From assembly GCA_001915575.1 (NCBI GenBank), contig MNQT01000014.1, forward strand, positions 1 to 64,000: a stretch of 64,000 nt of DNA. Direction: 5' to 3'. This DNA is from Bacteroides sp. CAG:1060_57_27 (lineage in GTDB: Bacteria; Bacteroidota; Bacteroidia; Bacteroidales; UBA932). The position numbers were made by a program, and so were the translations under genes. The notes under the pieces are model-generated. The model worked only from the letters and a program-made list of their open reading frames with translations. It searched no databases and was not told the origin of the DNA. Positions 28,386-36,869 of the stretch are shown piece by piece; within the stretch, counting starts at the first letter, position 1, and each line of letters opens with the position of its first letter.

Positions 28386-28748
28386 TTAGAATACGAGGCC
28401 GCCTTCACGGGCAGCGTCTGCCAAACTTTTAACTCTTCCGTGGAAAAGGTAGCCACCGCGGTCGAAGCAGATGGTGGTGATACCCTTGGCGATCGCGCGC
28501 TCGGCAATGGCCTTTCCGACGATGGCCGCCGCTTCGATTCCGGTCTTGCCCTTGCACTGTGCTGCAAGCTGCTTGTCGTTGGATGCCGCAGCACAGAGAG
28601 TCTTTCCCTGCTCATCATCGACCACCTGCACGTAAATCTGCTTGTTGCTGCGGAAAACCACCATACGGGGTTTCTCGGCAGTGCCGTTGACATGCTTACG
28701 GATACGATAATGAATCCTTCTTCTTCTTTCAATTCTATTGAGTGCCAT
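28386..28748 (-). CDS. rplR: Large ribosomal subunit protein uL18
   Basis: 120 residues that bind 5S rRNA. Motifs [35 protein letters not shown] and the C-terminal [20 protein letters not shown] are L18. AAGGAG is found 8 nt before the start. Confidence 0.98.
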   Translation of the reverse strand: MALNRIERRRRIHYRIRKHVNGTAEKPRMVVFRSNKQIYVQVVDDEQGKTLCAAASNDKQLAAQCKGKTGIEAAAIVGKAIAERAIAKGITTICFDRGGYLFHGRVKSLADAAREGGLVF

Positions 28749-28763
28749 ACTATACTCTCCTTA

Positions 28764-29324
28764 TTATTTAGCGCCTGCGGTCTTGCCGGCCTTGCGACGG
28801 AGCTGCTCACCGACGAACTTGATACCCTTGCCCTTGTAAGGTTCAGGCTTGCGGAATGAACGGATCTTTGCCGCCACCTGGCCTATAAGCTGCTTGTCAC
28901 AGCTCTTGAGGATGAGGACAGGGTTCTCGCCCTTGCGGACATCGGGAACCTCGGCGGAAACTTCTTTGGGAAGCATGAGCTGGATCTCGTGGGAATATCC
29001 CAGGGAGAAGGTCAGTATCTGGCCGTTGGCGGCGACACGGTAACCCACGCCCACCAGTTCCTGCTTTACGGTGAACTGTTCGCTTACGCCGACTACCATG
29101 TTGTGCGCGAGTGCACGGTAGAGTCCGTGCATCGAGCGGTGACGGGGCTGGTCGGTCGGCCTGGTGAACTTGATCTGATTGTCCTCGACGGTCACGTTGA
29201 TGTCAGAGTCAACCTTCTGGCTCAACTCTCCGTGAGGTCCTTTAACCTTCAGTACGTTGCCGGGAAGGAGCTCGGCGCTCACCCCGGTCGGAAGGCTTAC
29301 AGGCAATTTACCAATTCGTGACAT
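28764..29324 (-). CDS. rplF: Large ribosomal subunit protein uL6
   Basis: 186 residues, two L6 domains near the factor-binding site; MSRIGKLPVSLPTGV start and C-terminal KPEPYKGKGIKFVGEQLRRK signature. Confidence 0.98.
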   Translation of the reverse strand: MSRIGKLPVSLPTGVSAELLPGNVLKVKGPHGELSQKVDSDINVTVEDNQIKFTRPTDQPRHRSMHGLYRALAHNMVVGVSEQFTVKQELVGVGYRVAANGQILTFSLGYSHEIQLMLPKEVSAEVPDVRKGENPVLILKSCDKQLIGQVAAKIRSFRKPEPYKGKGIKFVGEQLRRKAGKTAGAK

Positions 29325-29342
29325 TCAAACAATGTATTTAGA

Positions 29343-29738
29343 TTAATATACGTAGCAAATAACTTCACCGCCTACGCCGAGTTCCTTGGCCTCCTTGTCG
29401 GTGATGATGCCCTTGGAGGTGGAGAGGATGGCGATTCCGAGTCCGTTGAGGACGCGGGGCATGTTCTCCACATCGGTATACTTGCGCAGACCGGGAGTAG
29501 ACACGCGCTCTATCTTCTTGATCGCGGCCGTCTTGGTCTGGGGGTGATACTTGAGAGCTATCTTTATCGTATTGAACGGGGTACCCTCCACCACCTTGTA
29601 GCTGAGGATATAGCCCTTCTCACAGAGTATCTGGGTAATGGCGAGCTTCATCTTTGAGGAAGGGATCTCCACCACCTTCTTGCCTGCACTGTATGCATTG
29701 CGAACTCTGGTGAGGTAATCTGCAATAGGATCAGTCAT
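29343..29738 (-). CDS. rpsH: Small ribosomal subunit protein uS8
   Basis: 131 residues: MTDPIADYLTRVRNAYSAG start and the C-terminal ILSTSKGIITDKEAKELGVG signature of S8. S8 is the repressor of the spc operon in enterobacteria; whether it acts here is unknown. Confidence 0.98.
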   Translation of the reverse strand: MTDPIADYLTRVRNAYSAGKKVVEIPSSKMKLAITQILCEKGYILSYKVVEGTPFNTIKIALKYHPQTKTAAIKKIERVSTPGLRKYTDVENMPRVLNGLGIAILSTSKGIITDKEAKELGVGGEVICYVY

Positions 29739-29762
29739 ATCTATAAATCTCTTTTTTAATTT

Positions 29763-30032
29763 TTACCAACTTGCCTTCTTGACCCCGGGGATGAGACCGT
29801 TGCTGGCCATCTCGCGGAACTGGATACGGCTGATGCCGAATGCCCTCATATATCCCTTGGGGCGGCCTGTAAGGGCGCAGCGGTTGTGAAGGCGGACGGG
29901 AGAGGCGTTCTTGGGGAGCTTGTCGAGAGCAGCCCAGTCACCTGCCTCCTTGAGAGCCTTCCTCTTCTCCGCGTACTTAGCAACGAGCTTCGCGCGCTTT
30001 ACCTCGCGGGCTTTCATTGATTCTTTTGCCAT
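29763..30032 (-). CDS. rpsN: Small ribosomal subunit protein uS14
   Basis: 89 residues, the longer S14 form without the CxxC zinc ribbon; [19 protein letters not shown] and the C-terminal [18 protein letters not shown] are diagnostic. Confidence 0.98.
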   Translation of the reverse strand: MAKESMKAREVKRAKLVAKYAEKRKALKEAGDWAALDKLPKNASPVRLHNRCALTGRPKGYMRAFGISRIQFREMASNGLIPGVKKASW

Positions 30033-30038
30033 AGTATC

Positions 30039-30635
30039 TTAATTGTTATGTTTCTTGAAAGGCAGTCCGAATGCAGCGAGCAGCGCGTGGCACTCCTCGT
30101 CGGTGCGGGCCGTCGTAACGAATGTTATCTCGAGTCCGTGGATGCGGGGGTTCTTGTCGATGTCGACCTCGGGGAAGATGATCTGCTCCTTGAGTCCGAG
30201 GGTGTAGTTGCCGCGGCCGTCCATGTTCTCGGCGATACCGTTGAAGTCGCGGATACGGGGAAGGGCCACCCTGATGAGCTTCTCGAGGAACTCGTACATC
30301 TTCACGTCACGCAGGGTCACCTTCGTTCCGATAGGCATGCCCTTACGGAGCTTGAAGTTGGAGACGTCCTTGCGGGAAGTCGTGATAAGGGCCTTCTGGC
30401 CGGTAATCAGAGAGAGCTCCTCTGCCGCCTCCTCTACAAGTTTCTTGTCCTGGGTGGCGGTGCCGACGCCTTCGTTGATGGTGATCTTCACCAGGCGGGG
30501 AACCTGCATCACGCTGCTATAGGAGAACTGCTTGGTAAGCTTCTCCACGATTTCCTCTCTGTAGACCTTCTTAAGGGCAGGAACATATCCTGCAGGCAGT
30601 GCCTGTGCCTCTACGGGTGCGTTTTTCTTTGCCAT
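30039..30635 (-). CDS. rplE: Large ribosomal subunit protein uL5
   Basis: 198 residues that bind 5S rRNA in the central protuberance. [40 protein letters not shown] and IFPEVDIDK match L5. GGAGGAG about 11 nt before the start overlaps the end of rplX. Confidence 0.98.
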   Translation of the reverse strand: MAKKNAPVEAQALPAGYVPALKKVYREEIVEKLTKQFSYSSVMQVPRLVKITINEGVGTATQDKKLVEEAAEELSLITGQKALITTSRKDVSNFKLRKGMPIGTKVTLRDVKMYEFLEKLIRVALPRIRDFNGIAENMDGRGNYTLGLKEQIIFPEVDIDKNPRIHGLEITFVTTARTDEECHALLAAFGLPFKKHNN

Positions 30636-30637
30636 AA

Positions 30638-30955
30638 TTATTTGATCTCCTCCCCAGATTTTTTAGAGTAACGTACCTTCCTGTCGCCTTCCATCCTGTA
30701 GCCTACACGGGTAGGGGTGTTGGTCTTGGGGTCGATAAGATTGAGGTTTGAAATGTGAACGGGAGCCTCTTTCTTGACGATACCGCCCTGAGGCTGCTTG
30801 GTGTTGGGCTTGGTGTGCCTGCTGACCATGTTGATTCCCTCGACGAGGGCGCGGTCCTTCGACGGCTCGACGGCAAGGACCTTACCGGTCTTTCCCTTGT
30901 CGTTGCCGGCGTTTACATACACGGTGTCACCCTTCTTTATATGTATCTTTTTCAT
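30638..30955 (-). CDS. rplX: Large ribosomal subunit protein uL24
   Basis: 105 residues with the KOW motif [19 protein letters not shown]; an assembly initiator of the 50S. Starts [12 protein letters not shown]. 2 nt from rplE. Confidence 0.98.
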   Translation of the reverse strand: MKKIHIKKGDTVYVNAGNDKGKTGKVLAVEPSKDRALVEGINMVSRHTKPNTKQPQGGIVKKEAPVHISNLNLIDPKTNTPTRVGYRMEGDRKVRYSKKSGEEIK

Positions 30956-30967
30956 ACTGCTTGATTA

Positions 30968-31333
30968 TTAAAGGACCTCCGGTGCCAGTGAAACGATTTT
31001 CATGAAGTTTGCGCGGAGCTCTCTGGCCACGGGGCCGAAGATACGCGTTCCGCGGAGCTCTCCGGCGTTGTTGAGAAGTACGCAGGCGTTGTCGTCGAAA
31101 CGGATATAAGATCCGTCGGCACGCCTGATCTCCTTCTTGGTGCGCACCACTACAGCTTTTGAGACTGTACCTTTCTTGGCGTCACCGCCGGGCAGCGCAC
31201 TCTTTATCGCAACGACGATAGTGTCGCCGACAGTCGCATAACGGTGGTTGGTTCCGCCAAGCACGCGGATGCAGAGGACTTCCTTCGCACCGCTGTTGTC
31301 GGCCACCTGTAAACGTGTTTCCTGCTGTATCAT
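30968..31333 (-). CDS. rplN: Large ribosomal subunit protein uL14
   Basis: 121 residues; [20 protein letters not shown] start and [14 protein letters not shown] near the C-terminus are L14. It forms an intersubunit bridge. Confidence 0.98.
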   Translation of the reverse strand: MIQQETRLQVADNSGAKEVLCIRVLGGTNHRYATVGDTIVVAIKSALPGGDAKKGTVSKAVVVRTKKEIRRADGSYIRFDDNACVLLNNAGELRGTRIFGPVARELRANFMKIVSLAPEVL

Positions 31334-31339
31334 AATATG

Positions 31340-31594
31340 CTATTTTGCTTTTTCGATGATTTCTACTAATCTCCAGTTCTTGGTCTTGCTCAGGGGACGG
31401 GTCTCCATGATGCGCACCGTATCGCCGATACCGCACTCGTTCTTGTCGTCCTGGGCGACGAACTTGGTGGTCTTCTTCACGAACTTGCCGTACAGGGGAT
31501 GCTTCTCCTTGGTCTTCACCGCAACGATGATGGTCTTGTCCATCTTGTCGCTGACCACTACCCCTATTCTTTCCTTACGAAGATTTCTTTCCAT
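31340..31594 (-). CDS. rpsQ: Small ribosomal subunit protein uS17
   Basis: 84 residues, OB fold; [20 protein letters not shown] and [20 protein letters not shown] are the S17 signatures. Confidence 0.98.
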   Translation of the reverse strand: MERNLRKERIGVVVSDKMDKTIIVAVKTKEKHPLYGKFVKKTTKFVAQDDKNECGIGDTVRIMETRPLSKTKNWRLVEIIEKAK

Positions 31595-31608
31595 AAGACA
31601 ACTCTGAT

Positions 31609-31803
31609 TTAGTTCTGTTTTTCTTTTTCAGCAAGGATAGTGATCATAAGAGCGATATCCCTTCTGGTCTTTCTTATCTTGGACGTGTCCTCCAGCGGAG
31701 AGACTGCGTGATTGATCTTCATCGTGTCGAGATTGTTCTTCTCAATCTCAATGCGGTCGCGCAGATCCGCTACAGACATTTCGCGTGCTTCTGATGCTTT
31801 CAT
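31609..31803 (-). CDS. rpmC: Large ribosomal subunit protein uL29
   Basis: 64 residues, two-helix L29 at the exit tunnel; the stretch [19 protein letters not shown] is typical. Confidence 0.95.
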   Translation of the reverse strand: MKASEAREMSVADLRDRIEIEKNNLDTMKINHAVSPLEDTSKIRKTRRDIALMITILAEKEKQN

Positions 31804-31821
31804 TTCTCTTTCAGCGATAAA

Positions 31822-32241
31822 CTATTCTACATAATCCCTGCGGACGACGAACTTTGTCGCAATGGGAAGCTTGTTGGCGCCGAGACGCATTGCCTCCTTG
31901 GCGACTGCGAGGGGAACGCCCTCAGCCTCGAAAATTATGCGGCCTGGGGTGATGGGAGCCACGAACGCATACGGATCGCCCTTACCCTTACCCATACGGG
32001 TATCGAGAGGCTTCTTGGTAATGGGCTTCACGGGGAACACCCTGATCCATATCTGACCTTCACGGTTCATGCGACGCGAGATTGCCTGACGGGCTGCCTC
32101 AATCTGCTGCGCCGTAAGCCAGCAATTTTCAAGGGTCTTGATACCGAACGAACCGAAGGCGAGCTGGTTGCCCCTCTGGGCGTTGCCCTTCATGCGGTTC
32201 TTCTGTTCCCTTCTGAATTTTGTTCTCTTAGGTTGTAACAT
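31822..32241 (-). CDS. rplP: Large ribosomal subunit protein uL16
   Basis: 139 residues: [20 protein letters not shown] and [19 protein letters not shown] are L16 signatures. In most bacteria rpsC lies directly upstream. Here rplP is the first gene of its block with its own promoter, and rpsC is about 10 kb away (42431-43180). Confidence 0.98.
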   Translation of the reverse strand: MLQPKRTKFRREQKNRMKGNAQRGNQLAFGSFGIKTLENCWLTAQQIEAARQAISRRMNREGQIWIRVFPVKPITKKPLDTRMGKGKGDPYAFVAPITPGRIIFEAEGVPLAVAKEAMRLGANKLPIATKFVVRRDYVE

Positions 32242-32325
32242 CTCAGTATTACTTTTAAAATAATAATTCTGTTAAGTTCCTGAAAACCAGCCCCTTACGC
32301 GGAAAGAAGCCAATTTTTGGGATTG

Positions 32326-32355
32326 CAAATTTAGCAAAAAAATTTGAAATACAAT
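32326..32355 (-). promoter_or_regulatory. Promoter of the rplP-rplQ block
   Basis: On the minus strand ATTG (32352-32355), 18 nt, then TAAATTTG (32326-32333) matches the Bacteroidota promoter. The start near 32319 gives a leader of about 75-80 nt before rplP. It shows that the spc-alpha block does not depend on read-through from rplC. Confidence 0.72.
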
Positions 32356-32519
32356 CATTCCAAGCAAAAAATATGCATTATTTTCGACACGGAATCTGAC
32401 AGGCCAACTATCCTCTGCTGAGCACATTGCGGATTTGGACGAAAAATTTTTCCGTGCAGTTTCGACAGGATTCCAAGACATGTTTCGGGAGCGGAATCCC
32501 GTTCCGCGCAAGCACGATT
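32356..32519. other. Intergenic stretch between divergent promoters
   Basis: The region between rplP and DUF4294 (32242-32563) is 322 nt. Apart from the two promoters it holds small inverted repeats (GGAATC at about 32391 with GATTCC at about 32469; CGGAA/TTCCG around 32492-32506). No gene or tRNA is seen. Confidence 0.45.
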
Positions 32520-32550
32520 TTTGCCGGAGGACATAAGTTTGCTATCTTTG
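32520..32550 (+). promoter_or_regulatory. Promoter of the DUF4294 gene
   Basis: TTTG (32520-32523), 19 nt, TATCTTTG (32543-32550): a full consensus promoter. The ATG at 32564 lies only 13 nt beyond the box, so the leader is about 7 nt. Confidence 0.75.
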
Positions 32551-32563
32551 AGGTCGGCCCGAT

Positions 32564-33256
32564 ATGAAAAGGAAGATACTGCTGATATGCACCGTACTGC
32601 TGTGCTTCTGCCTCTGCTGCTCCGCACAGCAGAGGAGGAGGGTAACGGGCGTACCGATGTACTTCGAGCTGGACGAGCACGGGGACACGGTCTTCATGGA
32701 GACCCTCGATCCTATCTGGGTGTTCCCCCGCGGCCGCCAGATGAAGGGCTCCGACTGGCGGCGCTTCTACAAGCTGGTCTACAACTTCAACCGCGTCTAC
32801 CCCTACGCCCTCGTGGGCCGCAGGCTCATGGCGCAGGTCGACAGCACGATAGCGGCCGACGTCAGCAAGCGCTCGGAGCGCAACCGCTACATCCACGATG
32901 TGGAGAGAGAGCTGTTCCGCCTGTTCGAAAAGGACATACGCCGCATGACCGTTAACCAGGGACTGGTGCTGATGCGGCTCGTCGACAGGGAATGCGGGAT
33001 GAACGCCTACGAGATAATAAAGACATACGAAAGCGGTTTCGCCGCCAATTTCTGGCAGCTCGTCGCGAGGCTGTTCTCGCAGAACCTCAAGACACGCTAC
33101 GACCCCAAACGCAACCAGGAGGACGCCAGGATAGAAGAACTGTGCGAAATCTGGGACAGCGGCAACTGGACCAACTTCTACTACTCGATATTCATGGAGC
33201 CGCCGATGATGACAGTCATTCAGGTGGATTCTCTCCAGAGCACAGTGAGAAAGTAG
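32564..33256 (+). CDS. DUF4294 exported protein
   Basis: A 230-residue protein with a signal peptide (hydrophobic residues 5-19, cleavage near CSAQ). The segment from about residue 45 to 190 (ETLDPIWVFPRGR, YKLVYNFNRVYPYA, MTVNQGLVLMRLVDRE, FAANFWQLVARLFSQNLK) has the arrangement of the Bacteroidota DUF4294 family (PF14127), whose function is unknown. Length fits. Its 3' end overlaps the converging lpxH-like gene by 41 nt. It has its own nearly leaderless promoter. Confidence 0.85.
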   Translation: MKRKILLICTVLLCFCLCCSAQQRRRVTGVPMYFELDEHGDTVFMETLDPIWVFPRGRQMKGSDWRRFYKLVYNFNRVYPYALVGRRLMAQVDSTIAADVSKRSERNRYIHDVERELFRLFEKDIRRMTVNQGLVLMRLVDRECGMNAYEIIKTYESGFAANFWQLVARLFSQNLKTRYDPKRNQEDARIEELCEIWDSGNWTNFYYSIFMEPPMMTVIQVDSLQSTVRK

Positions 33257-33995
33257 TGCCGTCGAAGCGGGCGTAGTTCCAGCCTCCGTCCATCCAGTCC
33301 TTCAGCACCACCAGCCTCGCCCCTCCCGGGAGCTCCATGTCGACGGCATCGTGCAGGTGCCCGAACACGAAATAGTCGACCTTGCGGCCGGCAAGGACGC
33401 CTGCCGCGAAACGGTAGAGCGGCTCCGACTCCCCCTTGAAACGGTATGGCTCGTGGCGGCGGCGGTTGGAATTGGACCAGCCGTTGCCTATGCGGAACGC
33501 TATCCAGGGATGCAGGAGCGAGAAGAGCCTCTGCGCGATGCGGCTGCGGAACAGACGGATCATCAGCGAATAGGACCTCGGTGCCCCGCCGAGCAGGTCG
33601 CCGTGGCCGAGACAGAAACTCCTGCCCCCGATAGAGAAGAATCCCGGCTGGTCGAAACGGTGCATGCCTATGCTCTCGAAATACGAGAATGTCCAGATGT
33701 CATGGTTCCCGGGGCAGAACCACACCTCCACTCCGGCATCCATTATGTCCATGAGGCAGGCGGTCACCCTCGAGCCCTCGCGGGGAATCACATCCCTGTA
33801 CTCGTACCAGAAATCCCAGATGTCGCCGAGAAGATACAGCGCCTGCATACGGGCAACGGGCAGTGCCTTGAGGAAGGCTACGAACCGGGCCTCCCTCTCG
33901 GAGGGATCCCTGAACCTGAGGCCGAGATGCACGTCGGAGACGAAATACACTTCATTCCGTACGGCACCGGAGGGCTGTCCTTGCACGGGGAGCAT
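33216..33995 (-). CDS. UDP-2,3-diacylglucosamine diphosphatase-like (LpxH family)
   Basis: A 259-residue calcineurin-like metallophosphatase. The dinuclear metal-site motifs are in order: SDVHLG, LLGDIWDFWYEY, PGNHDIW, LGHGD and FGHLHDA. The family removes UMP from UDP-diacylglucosamine to form lipid X in lipid A synthesis. The first 14 residues before NEVYFVSDVHLG may be over-extended. It lies 6 nt downstream of uppP in an envelope operon (ftsX-DUF3098-uppP-lpxH). The 3' end overlaps the DUF4294 gene by 41 nt on the opposite strand. Confidence 0.85.
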   Translation of the reverse strand: MLPVQGQPSGAVRNEVYFVSDVHLGLRFRDPSEREARFVAFLKALPVARMQALYLLGDIWDFWYEYRDVIPREGSRVTACLMDIMDAGVEVWFCPGNHDIWTFSYFESIGMHRFDQPGFFSIGGRSFCLGHGDLLGGAPRSYSLMIRLFRSRIAQRLFSLLHPWIAFRIGNGWSNSNRRRHEPYRFKGESEPLYRFAAGVLAGRKVDYFVFGHLHDAVDMELPGGARLVVLKDWMDGGWNYARFDGTTFSLCSGENPPE

Positions 33996-34001
33996 GATCC
34001 G

Positions 34002-34817
34002 TCAGGAAAGTGCGAATATGAGGACCGCGACTATCACGCAGTAGAGCGCGAACCACGACAGCTTCGACTTCTTCACCAGGGCCACCATGACCTTGCAGGC
34101 GAGGAGCCCGGAGACGAAGGCGGACAGGAAGCCGAGGGCAAGAGGCAGGAAACCGAGATGTGCCGATGCCGCAGAAGTCCCGGAGAGGGCGGTCTCGAGT
34201 ATCGAAAGGGACTGCTCTCCGATGATAGGGATAAGCACCATAAGGAACGAGAACTGCGCCATGCTCTCGCGGCGCACTCCGCAGATGAGTCCGGTGGCGA
34301 TAGTGGTTCCGGAGCGCGAAAGCCCGGGAGCGACGGCGCACGCCTGGCCGAGGCCCACGACAAACGCCTGCCACCAGGAGATTCCATTCCTGTAGGAGTT
34401 GTTTATCCTGACCTTCCTGGTGAACACATCTGAAAAGCACAGCAGGGCCGCAGTCACCAGCAGGCACGCGGCAACAGTCCCGAGACCTTCTCCGAAAAGG
34501 CCTTTCACCTTGTCCTTGAAGAAGAACCCTATCACGGCAACCGGAATCATGGACACGCAGATCTTCAGGAAATAGTCCGTCTGGTCGTTATACCTGAACT
34601 TGAACACGCCCTTTATCAGGTCCCATATCGTATGCCTGAACACGACTATCGTACTGAGGACGGTCGCAAAATGGACCGTCACGGTAAAGTCGAGGAACCC
34701 GTCGGACTCTATTCCGAGAAGATCCCTTGAAATCATCAGGTGGCCGCTGCTGCTGACAGGAAGAAACTCAGTCAGTCCCTGCACGAGGCCGAGCACAATA
34801 GATTCCCACCACTCCAT
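34002..34817 (-). CDS. uppP: Undecaprenyl-diphosphatase
   Basis: A 271-residue BacA-type membrane enzyme that dephosphorylates undecaprenyl diphosphate so that the lipid carrier can be reused for murein and polysaccharide synthesis. Family motifs GLTEFLPVSSSGHL (residues 14-27) and PGLSRSGTTIATGL are visible, within 7-8 hydrophobic helices. It is 5 nt from the DUF3098 gene. Overproduction of this family gives bacitracin tolerance in other bacteria. Confidence 0.96.
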   Translation of the reverse strand: MEWWESIVLGLVQGLTEFLPVSSSGHLMISRDLLGIESDGFLDFTVTVHFATVLSTIVVFRHTIWDLIKGVFKFRYNDQTDYFLKICVSMIPVAVIGFFFKDKVKGLFGEGLGTVAACLLVTAALLCFSDVFTRKVRINNSYRNGISWWQAFVVGLGQACAVAPGLSRSGTTIATGLICGVRRESMAQFSFLMVLIPIIGEQSLSILETALSGTSAASAHLGFLPLALGFLSAFVSGLLACKVMVALVKKSKLSWFALYCVIVAVLIFALS

Positions 34818-34822
34818 AAACT

Positions 34823-35077
34823 CTAATCCTGTTTTTCCTTATTTCCCTTGTCGAACGCGCCGAGTATCGCCGCCGCGATGACCGCAAAACCGGCCACCAT
34901 CACTATCGGTGCGGCGACCATCCTGCGCCAGTTGAACATATCGTAGTTGAAGACTTCGGGGTCTTCCACACCGCCGCCCGCAAGAAGGACATACCCCAGC
35001 ACGAGAAGCGCGAGCCCCCCGAGAATGAACTTAAGGCCTCTTTCCGTAACGGCCATTCTATTGTGATCCATTTCCAT
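34823..35077 (-). CDS. DUF3098 small membrane protein
   Basis: About 84 residues from ATG 35077 with two membrane helices (FILGGLALLVLGYVLLAGG and VAAPIVMVAGFAVIAAAILGAF). This matches the Bacteroidota DUF3098 family (PF11297), which commonly sits between ftsX and uppP. The frame can be extended upstream to 35167, but that part overlaps ftsX and has no family character, so I take the shorter start. Function unknown; the gene context suggests division or envelope. Confidence 0.83.
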   Translation of the reverse strand: MEMDHNRMAVTERGLKFILGGLALLVLGYVLLAGGGVEDPEVFNYDMFNWRRMVAAPIVMVAGFAVIAAAILGAFDKGNKEKQD

Positions 35078-35087
35078 ATCCGGCAAG

Positions 35088-35966
35088 TTAGTAATACAAG
35101 TCATCCTTCGACGCCGAAACGAGCCGGCGTACCACGAACAGCGTGCTGAGCACACAGATAAGGACACCGCACAGCAGCACGATGCCGGTAGTCATCAGAA
35201 GGGACGCCGTGCTGAACACGGAGAACAGCTGCGGGAAGGAGTCCTTCATGGCAGTGAACACGCCCCATATCACGGCTCCGGCGATGACGGCGGAGACAAG
35301 TCCCTGCAGCGCCGCGCTCCTGAGGAACGGGGCGAGGATGAACGAACGCGTGGCCCCGACGAGCCTCATGGTATGGATAGTGAACCTGCGCGCGAACACA
35401 CTCAGGCGCACCATGTTGTTGATCAGCACAAAACTGATGAAAAGCAGCAGGGCTATGAGTACGGCGAACACGACGCTTATCCTGGCTATGTTGGAGGTCA
35501 GGGCCTCCACCAGGTTCTGCCTCGCGTCGAGCACGTCCACAATCTCCGGGGCGGAGAGCTGCTCGGATATGAACGCCAGGCTGTCGGGGTGCACATAGTC
35601 GGCCTTCAGCGTAACGTCCACCGAGACGGGGACGACGGAAGTCTCGAACACGTCGAGGAAGTCTTCGCCGAGCATGTCGGCAAGCTCTCTCTCCCCTTCC
35701 TCCCGGCTGACGACCCTGGTCTGCCTCACATAGGGATATGCGCTCACTTCCGAGGCGTATTCCTGCGCATCCTGCTCGTCGGCATCGGAAGTCAGGATAA
35801 CCGAGACGGTCATGTTCTCCTTCAGGTAACGCGTCACAGACCCGGCATTCACCAGCACGAGCGACGCCACGCCGATAAGCAGCAGCACCAGCGAGATGCT
35901 TACCACGCTTGAAAGGTACGCATTCGCGATGCGTCTCCTCATCATCCTGCCGTCCTGCTTGGGCAT
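35088..35966 (-). CDS. ftsX: Cell division protein FtsX
   Basis: 292 residues with four membrane helices: one near residues 22-42 followed by a periplasmic domain to about 160, then three more helices at the C-terminus (about 170-285). FILAPFLRSAALQGLVSA is the FtsX/MacB permease signature. It partners with ATPase FtsE to drive periplasmic murein hydrolases at the septum. ftsE is not adjacent. First gene of ftsX-DUF3098-uppP-lpxH. Confidence 0.9.
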   Translation of the reverse strand: MPKQDGRMMRRRIANAYLSSVVSISLVLLLIGVASLVLVNAGSVTRYLKENMTVSVILTSDADEQDAQEYASEVSAYPYVRQTRVVSREEGERELADMLGEDFLDVFETSVVPVSVDVTLKADYVHPDSLAFISEQLSAPEIVDVLDARQNLVEALTSNIARISVVFAVLIALLLFISFVLINNMVRLSVFARRFTIHTMRLVGATRSFILAPFLRSAALQGLVSAVIAGAVIWGVFTAMKDSFPQLFSVFSTASLLMTTGIVLLCGVLICVLSTLFVVRRLVSASKDDLYY

Positions 35967-36047
35967 ACTTATCCAATTTCAGAATATCGGGGCAAAGATA
36001 ATGAATTGTCTGACACTTTCTAAAATTATTTTACTATCTTTGTAATT

Positions 36048-36869
36048 ATGAGTGGGATTAAGCAGAAAATACTGTTCGTCAACTCCGAGATATACCCCTA
36101 TCTCCCTGAATCGGACATAGCCGGCATCGGCCGCTACCTGCCTCAGGGCATACAGGAACGCAAGAGGGAGATCCGTTCGTTCATGCCGCGATACGGCCTG
36201 ATAAACGAAAGGAAGAACCAGCTTCACGAAGTCATCCGCCTTTCCGGGATGAACCTCATAATAAACGATGTGGACAGGCCGCTCATAATCAAGGTCGCAT
36301 CGATATCCTCGGCCCGAATGCAGGTCTATTTCATCGACAACGACGACTATTTCAAGCGCAAGCAGACTTTCCGCGACGAAGACGGCTCGTTCTTCGCCGA
36401 CAACGACGAGCGCGCCATATTCTTCGCACGGGGCGTGCTCGAGACCGTGAAGAAGCTCCGCTGGGCGCCGGACCTGATCCACTGCCACGGCTGGATTTCG
36501 CATCTTGTCCCCCTGTACCTGAAGAAGGCATACCGGGACGACCCTATCTTCTCGTCCAGCAAGGTCGTGCTTTCGCTGTACGACGACACCCCGCGCGACA
36601 GCTTCGACGCCGCCTTCGCCGACAAGGCGCGCTTCGGTTCGGCCGGAGACGAAGACCTTTCCCTGCTGCGGGAGAAGGCGGACGGCATAAATCTTGCTAA
36701 GACTGCCGCTCGGTATTCGGACGGAATAATCATCGGCGCAGAAGGTGTCGACGACGGCATCGTCCGGTATTGCAGGTCAATGGACCTGCCTGTCCTGGAC
36801 TACGACGGGGCATCCGTCGAAGACGGGTCCTATGTAGACAAGTACTGTGAATTTTATGACAAACTCTAA
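36048..36869 (+). CDS. Stand-alone glycogen/starch synthase N-domain (GT5)
   Basis: 273 residues, about half the size of a classical GlgA. KILFVNSEIYPYLPES at the N-terminus and LIHCHGWISHLVPLYLKK (about 145-162) are from the starch synthase catalytic domain (PF08323). The C-terminal nucleotide-sugar domain is absent, as in a Bacteroidota subfamily of similar length. Whether it is catalytic is doubtful. A TATCTTTG box (36035-36042) ends 5 nt before the ATG, although no good -33 element is seen. It overlaps the DUF4270 lipoprotein gene and is probably cotranscribed with it. Confidence 0.8.
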   Translation: MSGIKQKILFVNSEIYPYLPESDIAGIGRYLPQGIQERKREIRSFMPRYGLINERKNQLHEVIRLSGMNLIINDVDRPLIIKVASISSARMQVYFIDNDDYFKRKQTFRDEDGSFFADNDERAIFFARGVLETVKKLRWAPDLIHCHGWISHLVPLYLKKAYRDDPIFSSSKVVLSLYDDTPRDSFDAAFADKARFGSAGDEDLSLLREKADGINLAKTAARYSDGIIIGAEGVDDGIVRYCRSMDLPVLDYDGASVEDGSYVDKYCEFYDKL

